DNA of 32,147 nt from Chloroflexi bacterium RBG_16_56_11. Its GTDB lineage: Bacteria; Chloroflexota; Dehalococcoidia; Dehalococcoidales; RBG-16-60-22. A program made the translations under genes and the position numbers. This document shows, one piece after another, positions 1-9,198 of this stretch. The notes under the pieces are model-generated. The model was given only the letters and a program-made list of their open reading frames with translations. It made no database searches and was not told the origin of the DNA. The stretch's first letter is position 1, and every line of letters starts with the position of its first letter. The stretch spans positions 1-32,147 of the forward strand of contig MGNQ01000036.1 in NCBI GenBank assembly GCA_001796865.1, written 5' to 3'.

Positions 1-60
1 TTGCAAACGCACCTTTCCTTTCCCATCAACATTACTTTCCACCTGAATTACCGGTAACCC

Positions 61-576
61 GTGCGTTACTCGGACACGCTGCTAGATGCCAGAGAAAAAT
101 GGCAGTCAAATAATATTACGAACTATGAATTTAAGCTTGATTTGTTTTTTGGCGGCAGGGAAACGTGGGAAGGTTTTGGTGGTTATTCCTCCGGTGCAGA
201 AATTAAAAAATCGATAATAATAAAAATACATAACGGTAATACTATCGAGGTTACAGACAATATTACCGGTAACTTAATGAGATTAGACGAAAATCAGTTC
301 AGTGATTCTATGCCAGATTTGTTCGTAATTATCGAGGATATTCTCAATAGACGAAATAATCTTGATCTTGATATGAAAGCAAGCACTATCGAGAGCACTG
401 CCGATGTTTATTATCATCCCAATAATGCTATTCCCCGCTTGGTTCACGCTGATTTCAATTGCGAATATGGATATCCTGAATTAATATCTATTTACAGGCA
501 TTTCGGAAATTACGAATTCTACATGAGAGTTTATGAAGTACTGTATGAAATATCAGAATTTAAAATCATTGAATAG
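61..576 (+). CDS. DUF6174-like small protein, AT-rich
   Basis: This frame of 171 codons opens at a GTG just after an in-frame stop at 55-57 and has no convincing Shine-Dalgarno site. The N-terminal pattern (L-x-x-A-R-E-K-W, then N-Y-x-F/Y-x-L), a beta-rich middle, a D-x-x-T-G turn and a later D-L-F-x-x-I-x-D-I-L helix resemble DUF6174 proteins. Those are normally secreted or lipoproteins, but no signal peptide is visible here, so the true N-terminus may have been lost. Its base composition is much more AT-rich than radA, which it meets tail to tail with an 11-bp overlap. Acquired gene or remnant; function unknown. The family assignment is from memory of the pattern only. Confidence 0.5.
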   Translation: MRYSDTLLDAREKWQSNNITNYEFKLDLFFGGRETWEGFGGYSSGAEIKKSIIIKIHNGNTIEVTDNITGNLMRLDENQFSDSMPDLFVIIEDILNRRNNLDLDMKASTIESTADVYYHPNNAIPRLVHADFNCEYGYPELISIYRHFGNYEFYMRVYEVLYEISEFKIIE

Positions 577-1975
577 TGTCAGGCTGACTTGTATTCTTTC
601 CTCCACCCACTAATCCTTTTCCAACCGCCTCCCTCAGGCTGCCCGCCAATATTATTTCGATATCCTTCGGCGGCGTCACCCTGGCCCCGACTCTGGGTAT
701 AATACAGCGTTTGAACCCCAGCCTCGCCGCCTCGGTAAATCTGCGCTCCATTTGCGTGGCCGCCCGCAGCTCCCCGCTCAGCCCCACCTCCCCTACCACC
801 GCCGTCTGCGGCGCCACCGCGATATCGCGGAAGCTGGAGGCGATGGCCAGCGCCATGCCCAAGTCGGCGGCCGGCTCGCCTACCCTGAGCCCGCCGGTCA
901 CGTTTACCATGATGTCCTGGGCGCCCAGCTTTAATCCGACCCTCTTGCTCAAGACGGCCGCCACCAGCAGCAGCCGGTTGAAATCGACTCCGTTAGCGGT
1001 GCGCCGCGGCTGCCCGAAGCTGGTGGGCGTCGTCAGCGCCTGTATCTCTACGAGCAGAGGGCGGCTCCCCTCGATGGTCGGCACCACTGCCGACCCGATA
1101 GCCTCCGCCCCGCGCTGCGATAAAAAGGCCTTCGACGGATTTTCTACCTCCACCAGGCCCTGCTCCCTCATTTCGAAGACGCCCACCTCGTTAGTGGAGC
1201 CGTAGCGGTTCTTGACGCAGCGGAGCAGGCGGTAGGCGCTGAAAGCCTCTCCCTCCAGGTAGAGGACGACATCGACGATGTGTTCGAGGACGCGCGGCCC
1301 GGCGATGGCCCCCTCCTTGGTGACGTGCCCGGAGATGAAGACCGGCACGCCGTGCTGCTTGGCCCATTGCATCAGCCTCATCGTGCATTCCCGCACCTGG
1401 CCGATACTCCCCGGTGTCGACTCCATGGCCGGGACATAAACGGTCTGGATGGAGTCGATGACGACCAGCGAGGGTGAAACCGACTCGACCTGTTCCAGCA
1501 CGGCGTCGAGGTCGGTCTCCGCCATGATGAAAAGCCCCTCCCCATCCAGCCCGAGCCTGTCGGCCCGCAACTTTATCTGGTGCGCCGTTTCCTCGCCGGT
1601 GACGTAGACGACTTTGCGCCGGTGATTGGCCATCGACGCCGCCGCCTGGAGCAGGAGCGTCGACTTACCGATGCCGGGGTCGCCGCTGATAAGCACCAGC
1701 GAGCCGGCCACCAGTCCCCCGCCGAGCACGCGGTTGAACTCGCCCAGCGGCAGCCGGAAACGGTCGGCCGCCTCGATGACCACCTGGGAAAGCTCGCGGG
1801 GCGGGGAAACCGGGGCAGAAGGATGTGAAGGAGTTACCACGGCCGCCGCGGTCATCTCCACGAAGCTGTTCCACTGCTGGCAGTCCGGGCAGCGCCCCAG
1901 CCACTTCAGGCTCTCCTTACCGCACTCCTGGCAGATGAAGACCAGCTTGTTTGCAGACTTGCCCGCTTTGCTCAC
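566..1975 (-). CDS. radA: DNA repair protein RadA (Sms)
   Basis: RadA is a RecA-like DnaB-type ATPase that promotes branch migration of recombination intermediates in the cytoplasm. The 469-residue product has the whole family layout: an N-terminal C4 zinc finger (C15, C18, C29, C32), a Walker A GDPGIGKST at about 98-106, the RadA-specific KNRYGS motif near 255, and a C-terminal Lon-protease-like domain with the GGLRVGEPAADL segment. Length is normal for the family. The start is a GTG at 1973-1975; an ATG at 1978-1980 is out of frame. Nothing key is missing. The 3' end overlaps the convergent gene at 61-576 by 11 bp. Confidence 0.97.
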   Translation of the reverse strand: MSKAGKSANKLVFICQECGKESLKWLGRCPDCQQWNSFVEMTAAAVVTPSHPSAPVSPPRELSQVVIEAADRFRLPLGEFNRVLGGGLVAGSLVLISGDPGIGKSTLLLQAAASMANHRRKVVYVTGEETAHQIKLRADRLGLDGEGLFIMAETDLDAVLEQVESVSPSLVVIDSIQTVYVPAMESTPGSIGQVRECTMRLMQWAKQHGVPVFISGHVTKEGAIAGPRVLEHIVDVVLYLEGEAFSAYRLLRCVKNRYGSTNEVGVFEMREQGLVEVENPSKAFLSQRGAEAIGSAVVPTIEGSRPLLVEIQALTTPTSFGQPRRTANGVDFNRLLLVAAVLSKRVGLKLGAQDIMVNVTGGLRVGEPAADLGMALAIASSFRDIAVAPQTAVVGEVGLSGELRAATQMERRFTEAARLGFKRCIIPRVGARVTPPKDIEIILAGSLREAVGKGLVGGGKNTSQPDTIQ

Positions 1976-2030
1976 AGCATGACTTTACAGGATTTATGAA
2001 AAGAAGGCAAGGGTAAGCTCACCCCCTTTC

Positions 2031-2135
2031 GATTCCCCCTCTACGCAGGGGGAGAGGGGGTCAGGGGTTGAGGTAGAAACCGAAAATAGAGATTGCCACG
2101 TCGTCCCGACTTCATCGGGACTCCTCGCAATGACA
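2031..2135. repeat. Two short hairpin repeats between gmk and radA
   Basis: Two adjacent palindromic units are visible. The first has CCCCCT at 2035-2040 and AGGGGG at 2047-2052 around a 6-nt loop. The second has GTCCCGA at 2103-2109 and TCGGGAC at 2115-2121 around CTTCA, bracketed by ATTGC at 2092-2096 and GCAAT at 2127-2131. The second unit, read on the minus strand as attgcgaggagtcccg, resembles a dispersed intergenic repeat that I recognise from many environmental bacterial genomes. Only one copy is seen here, so its status as a genomic repeat is inference. Confidence 0.5.
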
Positions 2136-2179
2136 GGGTATGCACACTATAACAATTGTTGAAATTGTCACAGAAAAAA

Positions 2180-2815
2180 TTACAGCTTAATCTCTCTCGG
2201 CTTCACCCGGCATTTCTCGGCTGTGATGATGGCCCTGATTTCCTCCACCGCCCGGTCTACTTCCCCTTCCCGGTTGATGACGATATAGTCGAAAATCCGC
2301 AGTTGTTGAAGCTCTTTACGGGCAGTTTTGAGTCGCACCTCCACGTCAGAAGCGGACTCCGTACGCCGCTGCCGCAGCCGCTGCTCCAACTCTTCCATTG
2401 AAGGCGTCGCCAGGAAGATGAGCACCGCCCCGGGTAAAATCCGCTTCACCGTCGCCGCTCCCTGCACGTCTATCTTGACGATGACATCTTTACCCGCCGC
2501 CAGCGCCTCGCGTACCGGCTCATTCGGCACACCGTACCAGTTCTCGTAGACGTTGGCCCATTCCAGCAGCTCCTTTCGCTCGATTAGCTCCTGGAACCGG
2601 GCCGGCGTCACGAAGCGATAGTGGACGCCGTCCTTCTCGTTAGACCGCCGGGCCCGCGTGGTGAGGGTCACGATGAACTCGATAGGATAGCCGGACTGCC
2701 GCAATCGTTCCAGCACGACGTCCTTGCCCGAGCCGGAAAGCCCGGAAAGGACAATGAGCAAGGGCTGGCGCGCCGGGCGAAGGTCAGGGAATTTTTCAGG
2801 GTTCTTCGGCGCCAT
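2180..2815 (-). CDS. gmk: Guanylate kinase
   Basis: Guanylate kinase phosphorylates GMP or dGMP to the diphosphate using ATP, feeding GTP and dGTP synthesis. From the ATG at 2813-2815 the product is 211 residues, close to the family norm. It carries a P-loop GLSGSGKD near the N-terminus, the GMP-binding T-T-R-A-R-R-x-N-E-K-D-G-V-H-Y-R-F segment, the Y-G-V-P motif and an IDVQGA strand. The P-loop ends in Asp rather than the usual Ser/Thr (GSGKD), a known variant. The frame stays open upstream to 2899, but that extension is a read of remA in another frame. The start lies inside remA (20-bp overlap), so the two are translationally coupled. Confidence 0.95.
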   Translation of the reverse strand: MAPKNPEKFPDLRPARQPLLIVLSGLSGSGKDVVLERLRQSGYPIEFIVTLTTRARRSNEKDGVHYRFVTPARFQELIERKELLEWANVYENWYGVPNEPVREALAAGKDVIVKIDVQGAATVKRILPGAVLIFLATPSMEELEQRLRQRRTESASDVEVRLKTARKELQQLRIFDYIVINREGEVDRAVEEIRAIITAEKCRVKPREIKL

Positions 2816-3086
2816 CGCCTGTTTCCTTGCCGGGCTGACTGCCCCGTATGGTCTGCAGCCGCGAGGCGATGGTCTCCGGGGCGAGGGCCGCCAGGACAAT
2901 GTGGCCGCTATCCGTAAAGATAACCGCCTTGGTCCGTCTCCCGCTGGTCATATCGATAAGTTTCCCGTTGGTGCGACCCTCGTGTATCGTCCGCTTGGTG
3001 GGCGCGGAGTTCGGTGATGCTATGGCTATAGTCCGGTTCATTGCCAGTATGTTGCCAAAACCGATGTGCACCAACTCTATCCCCAT
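2796..3086 (-). CDS. remA: RemA/DUF370 extracellular matrix regulatory-type protein
   Basis: This 96-residue protein starts MGIELVHIGFGN and contains the family hallmarks N-R-x-I-A-I-x-S-P-x-S-A-P-x-K-R and G-R-R-T-x-A-V-I-x-T-D-S-G-H. In Bacillus, RemA is a DNA-binding protein that activates matrix and osmolyte genes. In many other phyla the gene simply lies upstream of gmk, as here. The start is set by a GAGGTG Shine-Dalgarno site at 3092-3097, 5 nt before the ATG at 3086; an in-frame ATG 8 codons upstream lacks such a site. The C-terminus is slightly extended and overlaps gmk. Confidence 0.9.
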   Translation of the reverse strand: MGIELVHIGFGNILAMNRTIAIASPNSAPTKRTIHEGRTNGKLIDMTSGRRTKAVIFTDSGHIVLAALAPETIASRLQTIRGSQPGKETGDGAEEP

Positions 3087-3413
3087 ATCATCACCTCGTA
3101 AATTGTTCATGAATTAACCTCGCCGCGATGGATTTTTTACCGTTCCAATGATTTAAAAAGCACCGGGTAAATAAGCCGGTCGGTGAATCAGGCGAAAAAG
3201 CCCTCCAATACCCTATCACTTGTTTTCGAGCTTGTCAAGGGTGCTCGAAAGTCGCCGCTCGCCGCTTTTTTAGTATCACATGCAAAATAATTACATTTGT
3301 TTTGTTAAATATTTACATTTAAGCCCTTTTCAGAACGCGGCCGATGTGCTAGAATATATTCTGGTCAGTAGGGAAGGACTTTAACAACTGAAGCGAAATC
3401 GCAAGAGAAAAAC
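3087..3413. other. Intergenic region between remA and 5S rRNA
   Basis: No coding sequence is seen. It holds a perfect 8-bp inverted repeat, TTTCGAGC at 3224-3231 and GCTCGAAA at 3243-3250 (11-nt loop), which could be a regulatory site or a weak terminator. An AT-rich stretch at about 3280-3325 precedes the putative 5S promoter. There is no trace of a 23S rRNA 3' end. Confidence 0.5.
3327..3355 (+). promoter_or_regulatory. Putative sigma-70 promoter for 5S rRNA
   Basis: The -35-like TTTTCA (3327-3332), a 17-nt spacer and the -10-like TAGAAT (3350-3355) would start transcription near 3362, about 50 nt before mature 5S. An AT-rich UP-like tract lies just upstream. Prediction from pattern only. 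Confidence 0.45.
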
Positions 3414-3538
3414 GCCTCTTGGTGGTTAGAGCGGGGTGGTACCACCCGTTCCCATCCCGAACACGGAAGTGAAACGCCCCAGCGCAGACGATACTGAGGG
3501 GGCAACCCTTTGTGGAAAATATGCCGCTGCCAGGAGGC
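3414..3538 (+). rRNA. rrf: 5S ribosomal RNA (unlinked)
   Basis: The 5' and 3' ends form a 9-bp helix I: 3414-3422 pairs with 3530-3538, beginning GCCTC and ending GAGGC. Internal blocks CCCATCCCGAAC, GGAAGTGAAACGCC, a GATACTG loop-E-like segment and GCTGCCAGGAGGC match the bacterial 5S consensus. It is about 125 nt, slightly longer than the common 117-120. No 23S or 16S sequence lies next to it: a protein gene on the other strand precedes it and clpC follows. A T-run after 3538 may terminate it. Confidence 0.93.
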
Positions 3539-3637
3539 TTTTTCATAGTATAAAGCATTCCATGACCAAAATAGGGGGTAACCTGGTCCGCTCTCCCTGC
3601 TTGCTTTAACGTCTGCTTTATTATAAGATGAAATTAG

Positions 3638-3650
3638 GGTAGACTCTACC
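3638..3650. promoter_or_regulatory. 13-bp palindrome upstream of clpC
   Basis: GGTAGA-C-TCTACC is a perfect 6-bp inverted repeat with a single central base, 27 bp before the clpC ATG and just downstream of an AT-rich TATAAG stretch (3622-3627) that could be a -10. It matches neither CIRCE nor the CtsR heptad repeat. It could be an operator for an unknown heat-shock regulator, or chance. Confidence 0.35.
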
Positions 3651-3677
3651 GTACAAGGTAATCCTGAGAAAGGCAAC

Positions 3678-6149
<2,472 letters not shown>

Positions 6150-6185
6150 TCCGGTGTGATTTACCGGGCCGACTCGTGTATAATG

Positions 6186-6222
6186 GGGCGGTGGGTTCAA
6201 AAAGCTGAGCCCCCGCCCTTTT
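6186..6222 (+). terminator. Rho-independent terminator after clpC
   Basis: GGGCGG-T-GGGTTC (6186-6198) pairs with GAGCCCCCGCCC (6207-6218) across an 8-nt AAAAAGCT loop, followed by TTTT. The long GC stem with a T-run is a textbook intrinsic terminator. A perfect TATAAT (6179-6184) lies immediately before it; see findings. Confidence 0.85.
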
Positions 6223-6247
6223 GATTTGAGGGAAAGGAGCCCCGACC

Positions 6248-6469
6248 TTGGCTCAGGAAAAAGTTGAAGTCCCCATTACCGGGAAGATTGTCAGCGTCGA
6301 TGTGAAGATCGGCCAGGCCGTTAAAGAGGGCGATGTCCTCTGCGTCCTCGAGTCCATGAAGATGGAAAACCCTATCGTGTCCCCGGTAGACGGCACCGTC
6401 ACCGATATCCGCGTTAAAGAGGAACAGGTGGTCAAACCCGGCGAAATTATCGCCGTTATCGAATACTGA
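6248..6469 (+). CDS. Stand-alone biotin/lipoyl carrier protein
   Basis: This 73-residue protein is a single biotinyl domain that carries CO2 on biotin between a carboxylase and a carboxyltransferase. The attachment loop reads E-S-M-K-M-E-N with K38 as the biotinylated lysine, and the flanking V-x-x-G-D-V-L and V-K-x-G-E-x-I-A hairpin strands are intact. The start is TTG at 6248, supported by a GGAAAGGAG site ending 9 nt upstream. No carboxylase or transferase subunit lies nearby, so its partner (acyl-CoA or oxaloacetate/pyruvate carboxylase complex) must be encoded elsewhere. The domain is certain; which complex it serves is not. Confidence 0.9.
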   Translation: MAQEKVEVPITGKIVSVDVKIGQAVKEGDVLCVLESMKMENPIVSPVDGTVTDIRVKEEQVVKPGEIIAVIEY

Positions 6470-6852
6470 TCCGCTCCGCCTGGTCTGTCGAAGGGTAATC
6501 TCCCTGTCCTTCAACCCCGATTATTTGCTTCTCCGAGTCCATGACTTTCGTTAATTGCCTTTTTTGCTTTTCCCCGCTATTTGCCACCTCCTTTCAATAT
6601 AAAAGCTAACCCTTAATCAAAATGAGAGTTTATACCATTGGCGGAAGACTCGAAATTGTATATAGTCGAATATAGTCACCGCCCGGTCTTGAAGCTCCCG
6701 TTCCCCGGCGGCCACCGGAATTAACCGGGGGTGACCGGTGAGAAATAAAAATCCTACCGATTTCTAACCTGATTCTGCCGGTTTTAACACGGGCGGATTG
6801 TTAAAATTACGGCTGGGTACCTGAGTACCCGCACCGGATATAGGGGTCGCTC
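6470..6852 (+). promoter_or_regulatory. Hairpin-rich leader region before cobO
   Basis: There is no gene in these 383 bp, but folding potential is high. CCCCGG (6703-6708) can pair with CCGGGG (6725-6730), and CACCGG (6713-6718) with CCGGTG (6735-6740). Together they give an A-B-A'-B' pseudoknot order; an alternative hairpin is CCGG 6715-6718 with 6725-6728. TTTTAACA (6782-6789) pairs perfectly with TGTTAAAA (6799-6806), and GGGTAC (6815-6820) with GTACCC (6825-6830) around a CTGA tetraloop, 22 nt before the start codon. TATAGTC occurs as a direct repeat at 6661 and 6671. The conserved boxes of the cobalamin riboswitch were not seen. Confidence 0.45.
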
Positions 6853-7386
6853 TTGGCCGACAAAAAACAACAGGGTCTGGTCCAGGTTTTTACCGGCAAT
6901 GGTAAGGGCAAAACGACTGCCGCCCTGGGTGCGGTATTGCGGGCCGCCGGCCACGATTGGAAAATCTACATCGTCTTCTTCTTTAAAGGCAAACGCGACT
7001 CCGGTGAGTTCACCTCCCTGTCTAAATTCCCCAACGTTGTGCTCTCGCGGTTCGGCCTGAGGCCGTTTGCCGACCCGGCCGATATCACCCCCACTGAAAA
7101 AGAGCAGGCGCGCCGCGCCCTCGCTGCCGCCTCCGAAGCCGTCACGAGCGGTCGTTACGACCTGGTCGTCCTCGACGAAGTGAACGTCGCCCTCGACTAC
7201 AAACTGGTCAGCCTGGATGATGTCCTCCGGCTCGTCAGGGAAAAACCGTCCCACGTCGAGCTCATCCTCACCGGCCGCCATGCCGATAACAGGTTACTTG
7301 AAGCCGCTGACCTCGTTACCGAGATGGTCAAGGTCAAGCACCCGTTCGATAAAGGAATTAAAGCCAGAAAAGGCATCGAATACTGA
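6853..7386 (+). CDS. cobO: Cob(I)yrinic acid a,c-diamide adenosyltransferase (CobO/BtuR family)
   Basis: The enzyme transfers the adenosyl group of ATP to the cobalt of cob(I)alamin or its precursors, making coenzyme B12 forms. The 177-residue product has the family P-loop GNGKGKTT (15-22), the R-A-A-G-H core, the D-L-V-V-L-D-E-V-N strand with Walker B-like acidic residues, the L-T-G-R family signature, and a C-terminal H-P-F-D-K-G-I-x-A-R-K-G-I-E-Y/F. The start is TTG at 6853 after an AGGGG site. It stands alone, without other cobalamin biosynthesis genes, which fits corrinoid salvage. The folded leader just upstream may regulate it. Confidence 0.93.
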   Translation: MADKKQQGLVQVFTGNGKGKTTAALGAVLRAAGHDWKIYIVFFFKGKRDSGEFTSLSKFPNVVLSRFGLRPFADPADITPTEKEQARRALAAASEAVTSGRYDLVVLDEVNVALDYKLVSLDDVLRLVREKPSHVELILTGRHADNRLLEAADLVTEMVKVKHPFDKGIKARKGIEY

Positions 7387-7402
7387 ATCAAGGGAGGGTA
7401 TC

Positions 7403-8542
7403 ATGAAAACGACGCTTTCTGTTATCAAGGCCGATATCGGGGGCTACGTCGGCCATTCCGAGTCGCACCCGGACATCATCGCCGCGGCGGCCGAATGCCT
7501 GAAAAAGGCAAAGAAAGACGGGCTGCTCATCGATTGCCAGGCGACCAAGTGCGGCGATGATTTGCAGCTTATCATGACCCACGCCCTGGGCGCCGGCAAC
7601 TATGATATCCATAAGCTGGCCTGGGATACTTTCGTCACCGGCACCCGTCTCGCCAAGAAAATGAAGCTCTACGGAGCCGGGCAGGACCTCCTCGCTGACG
7701 CCTTCGCCGGCAATGTCCGCGGCATGGGTCCCGGACTTGCCGAGGTGGAGTTCGAGGAAAGGACCTCCGAGCCCATCCTCATCTTCATGGCGGACAAGAC
7801 CTCCGCCGGGGCCTGGAATATGCCTCTCTACAAGATGTTCGCCGACCCCTTCAATACCATCGGCCTGGTCATTGCCGCCAACATGCACAACGGCTACACC
7901 TTCGAGGTCCATGACGTCAAAGAGCACAAGAAAATCCGGTTCAACGCCCCGGAAGAGATCTATGATATGCTGGTGCTCATCGGGGCCCCGTCGCACTTCG
8001 CCGTCAAGGCCGTCTACCACCGTGACACCGGTGAGACCGCCGCGGTCTCCTCCACGGAAAGGCTCTCCCTTATCGCCGGTAAGTACGTCGGCAAGGACGA
8101 CCCCGTCTGCATCGTGCGCTCCCAGGGCATCTTCCCCGCCGTCGGTGAAGTCCTCGAACCCTTCGCCGCCCCCATCCTCGTAGAAGGCTGGATGCGCGGC
8201 TCTCACATGGGACCGCTCATGCCGGTGGCGCTGGGAGACAGCACCCCCTCCCGCTTCGATGGCCCCCCGCGGGTTGTCTGCCTCGGCTTCCAGCTTAATG
8301 ACGGTAAGCTCCTCGGCCCGCGCGACATGTTCGCCGATAAGTCCTTCGATATGGCCCGCGAGCAGGCCAATGAGATGGCCGACATGATGCGTCGGCATGG
8401 TCCTTTCGAGCCCCACCGCCTCCCGCTCGAAGAGATGGAATATACCACCATGCCCCAGGTCATGGCCAAGCTCGAAGGCAGGTTCCAGCCGCTTGACGCC
8501 AAGGGCAACGGGCGCTATCATAAGCTGGTAAAAAAGACCTAG
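7403..8542 (+). CDS. fbp: Fructose-1,6-bisphosphate aldolase/phosphatase (class V, archaeal type)
   Basis: This bifunctional gluconeogenic enzyme condenses triose phosphates to fructose 1,6-bisphosphate and dephosphorylates it to fructose 6-phosphate. The 379-residue product keeps the residues known from the Sulfolobus enzyme at almost the same numbers: D11 and H18 (K-A-D-I-G-G-Y-V-G-H), the metal-binding pair D52-D53, and Y228, K231 (Schiff-base lysine), D232, D233 in Y-V-G-K-D-D-P. The start is the ATG at 7403 behind AGGGAGG; the frame is open further upstream, but that is a shadow of cobO. It lies 16 bp after cobO, so co-transcription is likely. It points to an anaerobic, gluconeogenic or autotrophic lifestyle. 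Confidence 0.96.
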   Translation: MKTTLSVIKADIGGYVGHSESHPDIIAAAAECLKKAKKDGLLIDCQATKCGDDLQLIMTHALGAGNYDIHKLAWDTFVTGTRLAKKMKLYGAGQDLLADAFAGNVRGMGPGLAEVEFEERTSEPILIFMADKTSAGAWNMPLYKMFADPFNTIGLVIAANMHNGYTFEVHDVKEHKKIRFNAPEEIYDMLVLIGAPSHFAVKAVYHRDTGETAAVSSTERLSLIAGKYVGKDDPVCIVRSQGIFPAVGEVLEPFAAPILVEGWMRGSHMGPLMPVALGDSTPSRFDGPPRVVCLGFQLNDGKLLGPRDMFADKSFDMAREQANEMADMMRRHGPFEPHRLPLEEMEYTTMPQVMAKLEGRFQPLDAKGNGRYHKLVKKT

Positions 8543-8589
8543 AGACTGCCCGGTAAAAAGCCGGGTGGTCCGTTGAAAGCGGAGTCCCT

Positions 8590-9198
8590 TTGCGCCGTGA
8601 TAAGCTCCTGCTGGCGACCGGCAACCGCGGTAAGCAGCGCGAGTATAAAAGCCTGCTCCGTGGCATTTCCTTCGATATCGTCACGCCCTCCGAGCGGGGT
8701 ATCAACGTGGCCGTCGATGAATCGGGCGGCAGCTTCGAGGAGAACGCCCGGTTAAAGGCGGTCGCTTTTGCCGACGCTTCCGGCCTCCTGGCGCTGGCCG
8801 ACGACTCCGGTCTCGAGGTGGACGCTCTCGGCGGCGAGCCGGGCCCCCTCTCCGCCCGCTACGCTGGTGAAGGCGCCTCCGACAGCGATAGAATCAGCTA
8901 CCTCCTTTCCCGCCTCAAGGATGTCCCCGAAAAGCGGCGCATGGCCCGCTTCCGCTGCGTCATCGCCCTGGCCGAGCCTGCCGGCAAGGTCGAGATTTTC
9001 TCCGGCGAGTGCCGGGGGGTAATCACTACCTCGCCGCGCGGCGCCCACGGCTTCGGCTACGACCCCGTTTTCTTCCTGCCGGAGCTGGGTAAAACGATGG
9101 CCGAATTGACCGTGGAAGAAAAGAACCGGGCGAGCCACCGGGCGCGGGCCGCGGAAAAAGCCCGCGTCTTTCTTATGAACCTGCAACTTACTTCCTGA
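8590..9198 (+). CDS. rdgB: XTP/dITP diphosphatase (RdgB/HAM1)
   Basis: This house-cleaning enzyme hydrolyses non-canonical purine triphosphates (XTP, ITP, dITP) to monophosphates and pyrophosphate. The 202-residue product has the L-L-A-T-G-N-x-G-K start motif, the F-E-E-N-A-x-x-K-A segment, A-D-D-S-G-L-E-V-D-A-L, G-P-x-S-A-R-Y-A-G, H-G-F-G-Y-D-P-V-F, and the terminal K-N-x-x-S-H-R-x-x-A. The start is TTG at 8590 behind a GCGGAG site. The 47-bp gap after fbp holds a small hairpin (CCCGG 8549-8553 with CCGGG 8561-8565), compatible with an operon. The 3' end overlaps the restored end of the minus-strand AraC pseudogene by 11 bp. Confidence 0.96.
   Translation: MRRDKLLLATGNRGKQREYKSLLRGISFDIVTPSERGINVAVDESGGSFEENARLKAVAFADASGLLALADDSGLEVDALGGEPGPLSARYAGEGASDSDRISYLLSRLKDVPEKRRMARFRCVIALAEPAGKVEIFSGECRGVITTSPRGAHGFGYDPVFFLPELGKTMAELTVEEKNRASHRARAAEKARVFLMNLQLTS

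Noticed and set aside
6470..6852. Cobalamin riboswitch before cobO
   Set aside because: I looked for the conserved B12 box and other invariant segments and did not see them; only generic hairpins are supported.
7217..7402. N-terminal extension of the FBP enzyme
   Set aside because: The frame is open, but this part overlaps cobO out of frame, and the family start M-K-T-T-L-S with AGGGAGG is at 7403.
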